NCBI GenBank assembly: GCA_963920765.1
Contig: OY987243.1
Span: 31,247,060 to 31,311,059, forward strand
Length of the DNA: 64,000 nt
Direction: 5' to 3'
Source of the DNA: Ulota crispa
Taxonomy: Eukaryota; Streptophyta; Bryopsida; Orthotrichales; Orthotrichaceae
Part shown: positions 24,781-36,666 of the stretch, piece after piece
Layout: each line of letters opens with the position of its first letter
Numbering within the stretch: the stretch's first letter is position 1
The notes under the pieces: model-generated
What the model was told of the DNA's origin: nothing
Databases searched by the model: none
Seen by the model: only the letters and a program-made list of their open reading frames with translations
Position numbers and translations under genes: made by a program

Positions 24781-27700
24781 GTATTTGCTGCCATCACTCA
24801 AGTATTTGTACATATTTTGTCCACCTGAATTTCATGTGTTTGTACATATGAATTCTTTTGTTGCATTGTAATCCTCCCTTGACATAAGTCTCTATAATTA
24901 CCAATGCATTGGGAATTTTAATGAGGAGTTTGGACTAATCTTATGAAATCATTCTGATAATTTCTAATGGTATGTTATGTCCATGGATTGACATGTTTTT
25001 GGCTTGATTTTGGGATTGGTAATTGAGTTATGGTGTACTTGAAATGACTTTTCTCTTTTGAAGTGATTTAATTTATTTTAATGAGACGGCTACATACTTG
25101 GCTTGATTTATCCCGCAGTGTTAGTTCAATGTTAACCAAGTATAGAGTGATACATGAGAGCATAATGGAAAAAAAATCCTATAAGCTCTATTAATGACCT
25201 AATTAGTATTGTGGTTGATTTTGGGTTTGCATACAAAGTTACACAATAGGTTAACTGAATGGAGTCTTCTCAAGTCATATAATTAATTTAACTATTGAAA
25301 CTGTCTGTATGTGTGATTTCTTGAAGTTGAAGTTAATATTGGGGTTGACATAGATGGCAGGACAAGCATTTATTCAATCTGGTCTGCCAAATGCAATTTT
25401 CTTTTGTTCTATACTATGAAATGTGCATCCCCCAATTTTTTTTTGGATAGAGATTTAAGTTGAGGGAAGGTTTAGAGGGAACATGAAATGAATGTAGTTT
25501 TATGTAATTTTTTTTACTTATATAATGCTACGGTTGTGGCTTAATATGTTATGGTTTGATATGTGGGTTAAGCAAAGAGGTAGGAGAAGCTAATGGACTT
25601 TAGCCTTCTAAAGCCATGGTGTTTGGGTTGCTTTCTTAGTATTATGTGCATGGCCTCTTTTTAGTTTGGGAATGATATTGGCGTTCAAGATGAAGCAAGA
25701 GTGATGGATGTTGCGAGGAGAACTTCCATGACATGGTATAACTTTGATTGTTCGTATCATTTATGCAAAACTTGTTGAGGTCAGTGGTAGATGTAGGACT
25801 TGATTTGAGAGTTTGGTGTAATAGTATGAACTATAGTATAGGGACATGTATATATATATATATATATATATGTATACATGGAAATATGTGTGATTTTGTT
25901 TGTTTGTATGATTTATGGGGAACCTCATATGTTTGTGGGTTGAAATGAGGGTTGAGCATGAACTTAGAACTTGCGGGAGTGAAGTCTTTTACTATATTTT
26001 TTGTTTCTATTCCATGTCTGTGAAGGTCGGTGTTTTGGAGTTCATTAATGCATTGACTAGTGGGTTATGGGATGTAACGTAGAATTCAAGGAATTGGAAT
26101 AATCAATGTACTGGATAGGTTGTTGGAAATATTGATGTTTCCATTTGGGAGAATATGTTGGAGAGTAAGACTTTTGAATAATAGGTAAGTCAAGTGAGGT
26201 ATTTAAGCAGTTGTTTAATGAATTGCTGAAATCATTAGAGTATGGAGTCCTCTACTCCCTAAGAAGTATGAATGCCAAAATACGGATAAGTCTGAATTAT
26301 GATTGATTGTTCTGTTATTGCCTTGTTGGACATAAGTCACTGTGAATTTGAATGGCATTTGAGAGTCTTGATGTTATCATTGTAGATTTAGATAGAGCTT
26401 TTCAAGAATGTAGGATGAGGGCAACACGAAGACATATTTCACTAATATGTGCTGAGTTGAAGTTTTTTTTAATATTTGGTGTTGATGACATGTTCCTCTG
26501 CCAATGCAGTTAATTGAGCCCATATTGTTATCAGAGCAACAATTAGAAATCCAGGTATGATATCTTCATACTGGCCTGGAAAATTCTATTCTGTACTGTT
26601 GATATTCCAATAATAGAAGTTTGCAAATTGTTTCATAAAGTACAATGCAATATTGCAGAATTAAGGTATTAGTGTTTGAAAGAAGTTCTGAAAAATAGAA
26701 TTTAGAGTAAACAAACTGGCATGAATAGTTGCCCCATGTACTTGTACTATTAGTATTACTTGAATAGGTCCTATTCATGTTTACATTAGAATAATCGTCT
26801 TCTTCTCTATAAACGCAGATTTCATTACATTAGACATGTATTTCCCAAACTCAATGCTTCTTTGTGTAAATTGTATGACACACATGGAAATTTTCATTAC
26901 CTCATAGGCTGGACAACAAGACTTGAATGATGGAAGTAGCAAATTAGTGCTGAAGAGGGGCCGTTCACGCAAGAAACCAAGGTGTACTTGACTTCTAAGT
27001 CAGCTTGGGAGGATTTACTTGTCTTTGTCATTTACTGTGAATCTGAAGTGTTGTTTATTAGACTTACGAAGTTGCTTATGTGTGGTAACGGGACATTAGA
27101 ACTAGTTCCGTTAGTATTTGGATTTCCCTAAACTGGATGTGAAGCCCAATACATATATTCATTTATCCAGATGTTAGCAGTACTATCTGGTTCATAGTGT
27201 GAATGTGTTCTAAGTTGTTGGACATGTTCATATGTACGTACTAGTAGAACTCCTAGAGAATTGTGTTTATCCGGAAGGAAATAAGCTTATATTATACTAA
27301 GGAACCTTGAATTTGTGAACGACTGTTTGTTTTTTATGCATGTGATGAAAAAAAAATTCTCAGTTCAAATGGATGAGATGCTGGAAAAAAAATTGCAGTA
27401 GTTGTTATAGGTTGGATGATATTATACAGATGTCAGCAGTAGGCATTTGCACTTGTCGCAAAGGTAAATATTAACAGGTATAGCTTTTTGGTATGGACCA
27501 AAGTACCTTTTTCATGTGGGCCACTATGTCTAAAATTGGCCTAAACCTGGCCCTCAGAAGCCTAGAAATAATAATTGCATGAATTTAACAATTACGTATT
27601 TTTAGACTTTAGTTTCACATTCGACAAAACTACTGATGCAGGTTCTCCTATGGTAATCTAAAGATGACATGAACTTAAATTAAAAAGTTAGTTGACCAGA

Positions 27701-27861
27701 AGTGAAAGGCCAAGAATGGACATTGGCAAATGACCGAGGCAACAAAGAGATGAAAGGTTTTTGTCAATAAATTGTCCAAATCAAGATGTCCTAATTGACA
27801 CCTTGGTTGACATAGTTTTTGTCAAATTTCAGTACGTCTGGAGTCTCTCTCTCCCGTAGTG
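24781..27861. other. 3' portion and right subterminal region of the CACTA element
   Basis: Non-coding AT-rich sequence containing a (TA)n tract at about 25,849-25,871. Subterminal motifs appear near the end: GTCCAAAT, GTCCTAATTGACA and TTGACATAGTTTTTGTCAAA between 27,775 and 27,830. No gene is recognised. Confidence 0.5.
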
Positions 27862-29087
27862 TGAAGTAATAAAGGATGTCGTAGATGTAGAACACCAAGC
27901 ATCCTCCAACCATGTCCTTCTACAAAATCTTCTACAACTTTGTGGAAGTTGAAACAACAAAATATGATCCAAATATAGAATATGAAATGTCCACCAACCA
28001 TGTGTTAAAAACCAATAATACTCCAAGTGCCCCTAGCACAGTATTAAAAAGTAGCATTGTAATGAAAACAATTCCTAATTTTTGTTTCAATAAAGAACCA
28101 AAATGACAATGCATTAAGGTTAGATTCTAAATCAATTGTGAAATATTGATATTTTGGAAAGTACATCAAAATTAGATTCTAAACCAAATAATTTATGAGA
28201 TACCGATTTTTTGTAAAATCAAATGATGCATTAACCAAACATGTCCAACTAGCACAAAGCATGTGCCCATACACTAGTATTGTATAAGATATTTCAATAT
28301 GTAATTCTAACAATCATAACATCGAATTTGTTTTAATTTCATAAAAAAAATTAAGCCTCAAGTGCATTGGTGGCAAATGAGTAAAACGATAAGCGCTTTT
28401 TGAATTGATGATGATGATATCATAGTTAGCATTAATAAAAATATTGTTTGAATAAACTAAGCTTTAAGACCCACGATTGGTCTTACTTGCCATTTACTTG
28501 ACCAAGCTTGGGTTTCCAAAATTTGACACTACGTGGACAATTTTCCTACCAGTGGTTGCTGATAGAAAAATATAGATTCTTAGCCTACTAAAATTTTAGA
28601 GCAACCTGCTTCAACAAGTTGAATTGCTTTCATCCAAATATTTCCAAACATACTGTTTCTTTGATAAAGATTTGGTAGTTTCACCCCCCTTTTTCACCCA
28701 ATTTTGTCTAGTGTTAAGATCACAAGTGTCAAAATGAAATAAGATTCTAGGAAAATCTTACTTCCAAAAATATAGCTGAGTATATGAGATGGAGTTACAT
28801 GGACTGCCAAACATGAATGGAAGGAAGGCAATTAGCACACTATTTTACAGTACGTGACGTAGGCTACACTATTTGCAAAGGAGCTCCTTCAAGAATTCGT
28901 GTGGATAAACATAGTATAGGTCACAGTATATTCTAACCTTTACTATTTCCAATATCACAGTGGTTGCCAAGAGCAGTGTATCATCCTAGAACCTAAGTTC
29001 ATAGGTGCAGACGCTCCGAATTTGGTGCCCTGGTCTTCCACATGATATGTTTTCACAATTATTTTCCACCAAAATAGGCACTTGCAT
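27862..29087. other. Intergenic, nothing recognised
   Basis: AT-rich DNA between the CACTA element and the next MITE. It carries only short ORFs without domains. Confidence 0.4.
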
Positions 29088-29097
29088 TTTTAAAAAG

Positions 29098-29404
29098 GGA
29101 AAATTTCATGGATACCTCTAAAATTTGCAATATTTTTCATAGATACCCCTGCTTTTTCATAAATATCACAAATACCCTTGGACCAAAATTTGCAAGTGTT
29201 CGTTTTGTTACGCCTGTCACTTCCTTCTCCCTTTGTTTGCACGCATAACAAGAAAGGAGTGTGTGCACAAAGGGAGAAGAAAGTGACACGCATAAGAAAA
29301 CAAACACCTGAGAATTTTGGTTCAAGGGTATTTGTGATATTTCTGAAAATGCAAGGGTATCTATGAAAATATTGCAAACCTCAGTTGTATCTACGAAATT
29401 TTCC
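29098..29404. mobile_element. Mutator-like foldback MITE, copy 1 (307 bp)
   Basis: The whole element folds on itself. Arms start GGAAAATTTCATGGATACCT on the left and GGAAAATTTCGTAGATACAA (reverse complement) on the right and run over 100 bp. It is flanked by a perfect 10-bp duplication, TTTTAAAAAG, at 29,088-29,097 and 29,405-29,414. Long inverted repeats plus a 9-10-bp duplication fit non-autonomous Mutator-like elements. Confidence 0.8.
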
Positions 29405-29414
29405 TTTTAAAAAG

Positions 29415-30092
29415 CGCAGGCAAACATTTTTTGAAGTTTGAACCCTTGGAAAAGGGTAAAGTCATGAGAATCAAGCTACAGCGCTTGATGCTTGGTTCCA
29501 AGGGCCCAAATAATGGAGTTATTCTATCAAATTCAAAACTGGATACCACTGGTAAATTCTTAATCTACATAATTTGTTGCCAAAACAAAAACCCCCTACC
29601 CCCTGAGGACTTTGTCCTAGTATATGGCTCGATTTGTGTTTCATCGGATGCTGTTCAGAAATCTCATTGGGTCAGTGCAATAATTTAGCAACAAAATAGC
29701 CTGGTTCTCAAAAACGGCTTTTGAACAGAAGTTGTTGTCAGTACTCTTAGTTGTCAGGATCAGGACCTGTGACCACGTCTCCTAAACACCAAAATTTCAG
29801 ACAAATCTGACTACTTACACTCCAGAACAACTGTAACAGAATCTATATTAAGTGCTTAACGAGCCGTATCTCAAATGCAGCCTAACTAGAAAAGCGACTA
29901 TCGTTGCCACATCCAATTGTGAAAACAATTGTGAAAACCAAGGTGAAATTTGAAATTCATCAGCACTTTTGACAAGTTCAAGCTATTCATGAAAAGTCAC
30001 GTTTGGAAACACTGCAAACGACGGGACTTTCAAACGTACTAAACAGTGATCTTAACCCACGGAACTCCTGGAAAATCCTGCAGGTTGGAGTG
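29415..30092. other. Intergenic, nothing recognised
   Basis: No gene supported; the ORF at 29,431-29,688 has no recognisable domain. Confidence 0.4.
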
Positions 30093-30096
30093 TTAA

Positions 30097-31018
30097 CCCG
30101 TAAAGGACTGTTGTCCTTTCAGGGATAGGCGGGAGTTTGGGCATGTACTTTTGGATAAGCTACTTTGTGTGATTTTTTGAACCTTTTATTGAAAGTGAGG
30201 AATTCAAAAATCTACGCAGGCATCCAATTATTTCCTCATTCCAACAATTATTGAAGAAGTTACACAAGAAAATCTGAAAAGCAAGGGAGCACTGCCCGCC
30301 CGGGCAGCCCAAAAACTTCTTTAAAATTTAATTTTTTTAAAATTAAAATTTGAAATTGATTTTGTAGATTTTTTTTATAAGTGAGAAGTTTTGAATCATT
30401 CAATTTCAATCAATGACATGAAAGTTATAAGGAGTTTTTGTTTGCGGGTAGTTATGGAATCTCTACTCTAAAATAAACTTTGAAGTCCTTTATTTTACTC
30501 AATTTTTATTACTCTGGAAAAAAAACAAAGCCAAAGGATGTAGATTGTTTATCACAACATTATGACCGTTGGGATTTGCATTTTTCATTTTAAGAATTAA
30601 ATTCTTAACAATTTAGTGATTTGACTCATTCTCTACTTCTTTTTACTTACTAATTTTTCCTATGTGTTGTGTAGTTCCAATTGATTTGAAAATTCTCCCA
30701 CACATAGCTAACTTGATCTCCTACATGGGAAAAATAAAGCACAAAGTTGCGTAGAGCAATTATTTTCATGTAAGAATAGTCAAAGGCTTCTGAAATTTTG
30801 CAGTAGCATGAAAAAAAACTTTTCTTTTCACTTTAGATGTAACTATCTCACTCATGTCCATCTGAAATGACCTGATTTTTTTTCCACAAGTACCTAATCC
30901 AGTCTAGGGCAAGATCTTACTGTTGGATTTCCCAAAATTTTAAAAAAAATTTACTAACCCCCCAAAAGTGGCAGTTTTGAGTTATTTTCACTGAAAAAAT
31001 GGCTCAGTCCTTGAGGGG
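30097..31018. mobile_element. piggyBac-like TTAA-flanked non-autonomous element (922 bp)
   Basis: TTAA occurs at both borders (30,093-30,096 and 31,019-31,022). The termini are inverted repeats CCCGTAAAGGACTG (left) and CCCCTCAAGGACTG (right, reverse complement), 12 of 14 identical. The left end also folds back locally, since AAAGGAC is followed by GTCCTTT. The interior is AT-rich and non-coding. TTAA duplication with CCC-starting ends is the hallmark of piggyBac elements. Confidence 0.6.
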
Positions 31019-31504
31019 TTAAATGATGCCAACACAGTTGCCACGCAGGCATCTGCACTTCAGTTAAGTTTTAATTGCAGCCCCACGTGACCTACTCAGT
31101 ACAGTAACAACCTACGCGGGACTAAAAATCAGTTTCCTTGTGATGATTGAGCAGCAAACCGAACAAGCACCCAGAAAAAAAGGTATTTAATGAGAAATTA
31201 GGGTGTTGAAGGCAAAATTCACTCTTACAAAGGCCAAAATCCAACAAACAGCATTGCTGGATTTCTATGGTGAAACACCCCCCAAAACGCGAGAGTCACA
31301 CAAAAGAAGACGTACTACCGAATAATAGCACAACTATCCTGGAATTACACACAATCCATGAAGGACCGGCTACCTCAAAGGAAAAAAAACGGAACCCCTC
31401 GTCTCGGTTGTTGCTCCTCCAGAGGTTGTTACTGACGGGATGCCAACGAAGTCCCGAGGTTGTTGTTGCAAACGGAATTACCAAGGCAGAGAGTTTTTGA
31501 AGTT

Positions 31505-34500
31505 CTACTCAGGTTTTTCGACATCAGCATATCCTGTTTCCGCCACCTTGGCTTCTTCTTCAGCAACCTCTTTCTCTGATTTCTTCCCCTTCTTGCATTT
31601 GTAGTAGACGCTCATAAAGGTACCCACGGCTTTGTAATTGTCACGGCACCTCTGGTACAAAGAGCCATCAAACATGCGCCAGAAGTCACGCTCACTGAGC
31701 TCAGACACGGTGTACTGTGGCTGAAAGGAGTGATTCTCAATCATCCAGTGCTCCATCTTCTTCACTGCTGCCACACCATCAAACTCCTCTCCTTTAAGCA
31801 CACACCGGGGAGTATAATAAATTCCAACGTCTGTATACATCTGTGCATATGGAGTGTCGCCCGGACGCCCGGCATACTCGAACCCTGGCTCTGGGCTGAT
31901 CTGCGTTCTCATGGGGTTTTTGAACAGACGATATGGGCAGATCCAGATAGGGTAAACCTGCCAAAGCAAAAAAGAAAGAAAAGAAGTCAAAATCTGAGCT
32001 CACAGCAACTCAAATAATCACACCTGTGACAATCATGAGAGGTTTAATTTCCTGCTGGAGTACCTCGAATTCACGGTCGCTGAACTCAAGCGCATCCCCA
32101 ACCTTGTAAGACGGCACAAGCATATCCTGAATCACGTGCCTCTCGTGGTAGTAGTTGCGAATGGCATCACCCTGCATGCCATTCAAAAATTTGGAATGTC
32201 AGAACCACCAAAGAAAAGTGTCGTCTATGCTAACTTTTTTCTAGGAATGGAAAAGAGGACTGGAACATGCCACTGAAAAACTTTACTGAGACAAAGATGA
32301 GCTATCGAAAAACTTGTTGTATACATCAGTACCTGCGGCTCAAGTGTCGTGGATTATTTTTACCTGAGTGGCTTTCAAGAATGAGACTTTCGGTGGCATC
32401 ATCCAGCCGAAGAGGTACCGGAACCAAAACTGGTCACCAAATGGAAGGATCAGCTTGCCCTCCCAGTACAGGCAGCGAGTGTGGCGATGGTAGTAATCTC
32501 TCGTGGGAATGTACTCCACGAATTCACCTCTCTTCAGTGCCGTCTCTGCATGCTGGTAAAACCAGGTCTTGAACCACCATCCAACCTGCCATAAGCCCAA
32601 ACAAACGTCCCAGGCTCATCATCATTTTGTTTTAGGTAGCAGCACCCATAACCGTCAAATTAAGGGTTTTGAACATGATGATTATTACTCCCTCTGTCCC
32701 AATATAAAGCTCCAAATTAGGCATAGTTCTTGTCCCACTAAAAAGCTCCCTTTTGCTAATTTCAATTGCTGAGAAAGCGTTTGTCATAGTTCTTGTCCCA
32801 CTAAAAAGCTCCCTTTTGCTAATTTCAATTGCTGAGAAAGCGTTTGTCATATCCAATGATCTCATGGAGGCAAGTTAAGCAATTAGAGAGCATTCCTCTC
32901 CTAACAAGCTTGGCCTTGCCCATATGAGATACCATTGTTGCTACTAATCTTTAAATCCTCAATAATGAGGAGCTAGCAACATGTACAAATATGGTACTTT
33001 GTGCATGGAATTTGGTGCCATAATGGCAACATCAAAGCTGGAGATTTTGCACACATTTGGTAGATGGTATATTGATTCTAGAACACATGTGTCATTAGTA
33101 CAAAGTCTAAAATAATGAGGAGCTGGCAGCCTTCACCAACTATGCACAAATTTGATACTTTTTGCATGGAATTTGGGTGTCTAAACGGCAACATAAAAAC
33201 TTGTGATTTTGCAGATATTTGGTAGGTGGTATATTGATTCTAGAATGCATTTGTCACTAGCACAATGACTAAAAGTACAATTAATCCCTCACGGAGAAGT
33301 TTTTTGGAGCTTTATAATGGGACAAAGGGAGTAATAAACATCTAGCAAATTATAGGATCCTATTAGCAAGAGAAAAATGATGAGTTTGCACTTTCCAATG
33401 TATTATTTGGATACTATGAGAATAAGTTGTAAATTTTTAAAGAGCCAACTGCAATTGCACCTAATACCAACACTAAGGTTTCGTGTTCACATGTTATACA
33501 TCCTTGTAATTACATCTATTCACTTCCACAGATTTTCCAAGATTTTAGAGGTGATGGTTATGGGTGTTGCTACCTTACGTCAAAACTCAAAAATATTCAG
33601 GAATGCAGCAGCTCAAATCCACATGTTTTGAGGCAACAGCAGGACTTACGACGTTGATTTTGTTTCCTTTGCGTTTGGCCTCCTCCTTGGAAGCGTACCG
33701 CCCGGTCATCATGACGCCTTCGGATTCGCTGTACACCATGCCTTCAACGAAATCTGGCACCTTTTCAGGGTTGTCCTGATCACCATCACTGGGACAGTAG
33801 GAGGCGTTATAAGCCTCCGCAATCTCCTGCAGAGTACCGCGCACAGGCTGGTAAGTGACCTTCATGTAAGGTCCTACTTCGATGAGCTTGATCTCCGCTG
33901 CCACCAAGAGCCCCAGTGTGCCCTGTGACCACGGGATGGCGTAGAACAAGTCCTTGAACTCGTTGTCGGCCGTTGCTCGCACCAGACGGCCATCAGAGAG
34001 GATGATCTCGAACGCCACGCATGTGTCGGAGAAAAGGCCGTAGATGTGCGAGCTCCCTTCAATTCCGTAGCCGTTGATGAGCCCTCCCACTGTCAAGTCG
34101 TCCAGCTCCGCCACCACCGCCAGTGACAGGCCCATGGGTACTGTCATTCTGGAGATCTGCCCCATGTTCACCAGTGGCTCACAACGGGCTATCATGTTCT
34201 CCCTGTCGACTTCCAGCACCTGGCATACGTACAATCACACCAAACATATCATCAAACAAAGCATACGCACAATTACATCAAACATGGCATACGCACAATT
34301 ACATCAAACAGGCATACGCACAATTACATCCAACATGGCATACGCACAATTACATCAGACATGTCACCAAACATGGCATACTTCTACATTAGAAAAGCAG
34401 AGGAAAAACGTGTCCTAAAACAGCAAAAAGTTGTAAAAATAAAAAATGTACTCAAATTATGTGGTGTTGTTGAAAAGGTTTATACTGTGCCACAATTCGT

Positions 34501-35417
34501 CACCGAGGATATGTACTAAACTACACGTTGCTCTGCATGTAACAAAAACTATGAAAACACAGAAATTGTGGCATCGAGGAGGCTTTATGCATAGAAATCC
34601 TTCAATTACACCAAACATGTCATCAGCCATGGCATACTTCTACATTAGAAAAGCAGCGGAAAAACGTGTCCTAAGACTGCAAAAAGTTTAAAAAATCGAA
34701 AATGTACTCTCAAGTTATGTGGTGCCATTGAAAAGGTTTATACTGTGCCACCATTCGTCACAGAGGAGACGTACTAAACTACATGTTGCCCTGCATGTAC
34801 CAAAAACTATAAAAATACAGAAATTGTGGCTTATACTCAGAAATCCTACAATTGACCAGTACAGCTGCAAATGCCAAAATTTTCGTACATATGAGGCATT
34901 ACGAAGACTCTAGCTCCTGGAATATTCACCAGTGATAGGGAAATTTTTCAGTGGGAACCTTGGCATGCAGGGGGTAGTATGTAGAGATATGAAGCTTTAA
35001 GAGTTTTGAAGAGGCATTTTCTTTTAATAAGTATGGTAGTGGTAGAGAGAGAGACGGGGAAAAGGAGACCTGGTTGAAGTCGTTGAGGTCGACTTCGAAG
35101 TGGCGAGCGCGCTTGTAATCCACATTGCGCATGCCGACGGCGATCCAGGGCCTGCGAGCGGTGCACACGAGGCCGTCCTTGGCCGGGTCGCGCGACTTCA
35201 GGCGCTTGATGACCTTCTCCACATTCTCGTCATGCTCCTTCTGGCGCTTCTTCTCCGACTTCGAGGCGGACCATTGCTCGCGGAACCACGAGACCAGGTC
35301 GAAGCTCTTGGACACCGGCAGCACCACGAGCAGCACCAGCACCCACCGGAACTGCACGGCCCAGTCCACCCAGCTCCTGGCCCGCTTGGGACGCAGCGGT
35401 CGCTCCAAGTCGGACAT
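31505..35417 (-). CDS. DWF1: Delta(24)-sterol reductase (DWARF1/DIMINUTO), 5 exons, 566 aa
   Basis: Coding exons (minus): 35,417-35,070; 34,219-33,650; 32,585-32,364; 32,171-32,064; 31,957-31,505. All four introns have GT-AG borders and phase 0. The sum is 566 codons, close to the roughly 560 of plant homologues. The protein starts MSDLERPLRPKR with one membrane anchor at about residues 24-36 (WVLVLLVVLPVS), then the invariant KRQKEHDENVEKVIKRLK and RRPWIAVGMRNVDYKRARHF. An FAD-binding (BBE/GlcD-type) domain follows in exon 2 (EPLVNMGQISR, VAELDDLTVGGLINGYGIEG), then the conserved WEGKLILPFGDQFWF and DFWRMFDGSLY near the C-terminus. Plant DWF1 converts 24-methylenecholesterol (via the 24(25) isomer) to campesterol in the ER membrane, feeding sterols and brassinosteroids. 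An in-frame ATG 13 codons upstream (35,456) is not favoured, because MSDL is the family start. No disruption is seen, so the gene appears functional. Confidence 0.95.
32634..33575. mobile_element. TIR element in DWF1 intron 2, interrupted by a Stowaway MITE
   Basis: The ends are inverted repeats AGGTAGCAGCACCCATAACC (left) and AGGTAGCAACACCCATAACC (right, reverse complement). Without the inserted MITE the element is about 295 bp, matching the uninterrupted copy at 9,788-10,083. No target duplication was identified. Together with its insertion it makes up about 940 of the 1,064 bp of the intron. Confidence 0.75.
32688..33332. mobile_element. Stowaway (Tc1/mariner) MITE, 645 bp
   Basis: Terminal inverted repeats CTCCCTCTGTCCCAATATAA (left) and CTCCCTTTGTCCCATTATAA (right, reverse complement) extend to 26 bp with two mismatches and are flanked by TA on both sides. 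The interior holds a ~63-bp tandem duplication (AGTTCTTGTCCCACTAAAAA twice) and a diverged ~200-bp duplication (ATAATGAGGAGCT(A/G)GCA, GCATGGAATTTGG, GGTATATTGATTCTAGAA), so it is longer than a usual MITE. Confidence 0.85.
34223..34385. repeat. 26-bp tandem repeat in DWF1 intron 1
   Basis: Four to five units of GGCATACGCACAATTACATC plus AAACAT, with the first and last degenerate, starting within a few bases of the exon 2 acceptor. Confidence 0.75.
34373..34830. repeat. ~200-bp direct duplication (period ~257 bp) in DWF1 intron 1
   Basis: 34,373-34,572 and 34,629-34,830 are direct copies, sharing ATGGCATACTTCTACATTAG, GTTTATACTGTGCCAC and CAGAAATTGTGGC. Differences are mostly single-base. The duplication has lengthened the first intron to 850 bp. 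Confidence 0.8.
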
Positions 35418-35900
35418 TGTGGGACCTTCACCAAAACCCCCCGGCACCACTCCCAAAAATTACTCAATGCAAACACTGCACTCCGAAAGGAGAAATAGCA
35501 TCAAACACTCGGGTTTTCCAAGACGAAGACAGCACTTCGACACATGAGTTCGTGGATCAATGCAGAGCACTACACTACGGGACGAGCAAAAGACACTTCA
35601 AAGGAGCTGGAAAACGAACCAAATGTGGCCAAATTTGCACCGAACGGCGCAGGATCGCAGCGGGAGAGTGGCGAGGGTGCAACCGTTCCGCCTGGCGCAT
35701 GCAAAGCGATCGAGAGGGGAAAGAGAGAGAGGTGCGGAGGACCTTGAGACGCACCAGTCTCCAAGCTTCCCTCCCGAGCGCTCTGCGAAACTGATGCCGG
35801 ACTGCATCGGGTTTAGAACCCCGGGCTCACGACCGGGCGACCCGGCCACCCGGCCCGCCCCCGCCGTTGGATCCGGTCCTGGGCCTGTCTGCCAACGGAG
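35418..35900 (-). promoter_or_regulatory. DWF1 5' UTR and GC-rich promoter region
   Basis: Upstream of the DWF1 ATG, GC content rises sharply at about 35,800-35,890 (repeated CCGG, CCCGGCC and GGGCGACC), then falls to AT-rich DNA. The ATG context ACA-ATG-T has A at -3. No TATA box was assigned, so the GC block is a candidate promoter island. Confidence 0.4.
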
Positions 35901-36210
35901 CAATTATTAATAACAGCAAAATGGGGTGTGATCATTTGGACATTGAATAGGGTTTCGGAGCATCTTTAGGGGTTGGCAGGCTTTGATACACCCGCATCAG
36001 GGTTTTTTTTTTGGTTTTCTGACCAATGCCTATGTGGCATTTTTTGAAAATGGTTTGTAGCTTGCTGGTTTCATCCCTATTATGGTTGGAGTTGAAGGTG
36101 GCCCCTACGCATAGATTTTTGCAGCATCATGGGATTTTGGGATTTTTTTGTAGGCAAAAAGTACTCATTGGTATATTTTTGAAAATTCCAAATAATTATT
36201 GGCATGACTT

Positions 36211-36361
36211 AACTACAAGAAACTGTGTCCTAATTGACATGTCCAAATTGACTAAATGTGTCCAAAATAACAAAAAGATTGTCAAATTGGACAATTTCTA
36301 TAGATTTAGCTATGTTGATTTGGACATATTTTTGTCATTTTGGACAGTTTTCCTTGTAGTG
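36211..36361. mobile_element. CACTA-type MITE, 151 bp
   Basis: The left end AACTACAAGAAACTGTGTCC (first base mutated from C) and right end CACTACAAGGAAAACTGTCC (reverse complement) are flanked by a perfect CTT/CTT 3-bp duplication (36,208-36,210; 36,362-36,364). The interior is packed with TGTCC and AATTGAC motifs in both orientations, including GTCCTAATTGACA, which is also found near the right end of the large CACTA element. Confidence 0.8.
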
Positions 36362-36666
36362 CTTGATTGTTACATGGAATTGGATTAGGCAATACCTCAA
36401 ATAATTTTAAAGTGTTGGCATCAATTTTCAATTTGACAAGAATTTTATGGAACCCTATGCTACAATGCAATTTTCATAATTGCAATCTGGCATTTTATGA
36501 AAAAAAATCCCCCTTTTTTTTCAATAGGCTTGAAGCTCACCTTTCATTTTTGAGGCAATTGGGCCTTAAATCGCCCAAAAAAAAACATTGACCTGCAATG
36601 GTTGTTGGCAGGGTTTAATATTTGTATTTTTCAGGGTAGAGCGACTTGCACAGTCGCACCTACTAA

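Larger units (their letters stand above)
7590..27861. mobile_element. CACTA (En/Spm) DNA transposon, ~20.3 kb, decayed
   Basis: The left end begins CACTACGGAAAACACTATG at 7590. The right end, reverse-complemented, begins CACTACGGGAGAGAG at 27861. Subterminal sequences also match in inverted orientation (GAATTTGACAAAAACC on the left, GAAATTTGACAAAAAC on the right, with nearby ATGTCAA). The flanking trinucleotides are TAA and TGA, one transition away from a 3-bp target duplication as expected for CACTA elements. Inside are a TNP2-type transposase relic on the minus strand (8.1-18.3 kb) and a second divergently oriented ORF on the plus strand (21.8-24.8 kb). Smaller inverted-repeat elements lie in its intron-like segments. 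Confidence 0.8.

Noticed and set aside
29090..29377. ORFs within the foldback MITE as genes
   Set aside because: Both strands give similar peptides because the element is an inverted repeat. There is no domain and no conservation beyond the repeat.
35417..35456. Upstream in-frame ATG as DWF1 start
   Set aside because: It would add 13 residues (MGVVPGGFGEGPT) not seen in the family, whereas plant homologues start at MSDL or a close variant.
35100..35910. Plus-strand ORFs over DWF1 exon 1 and its promoter
   Set aside because: They are antisense shadows of the GC-rich exon and upstream island; the conserved protein is on the minus strand.
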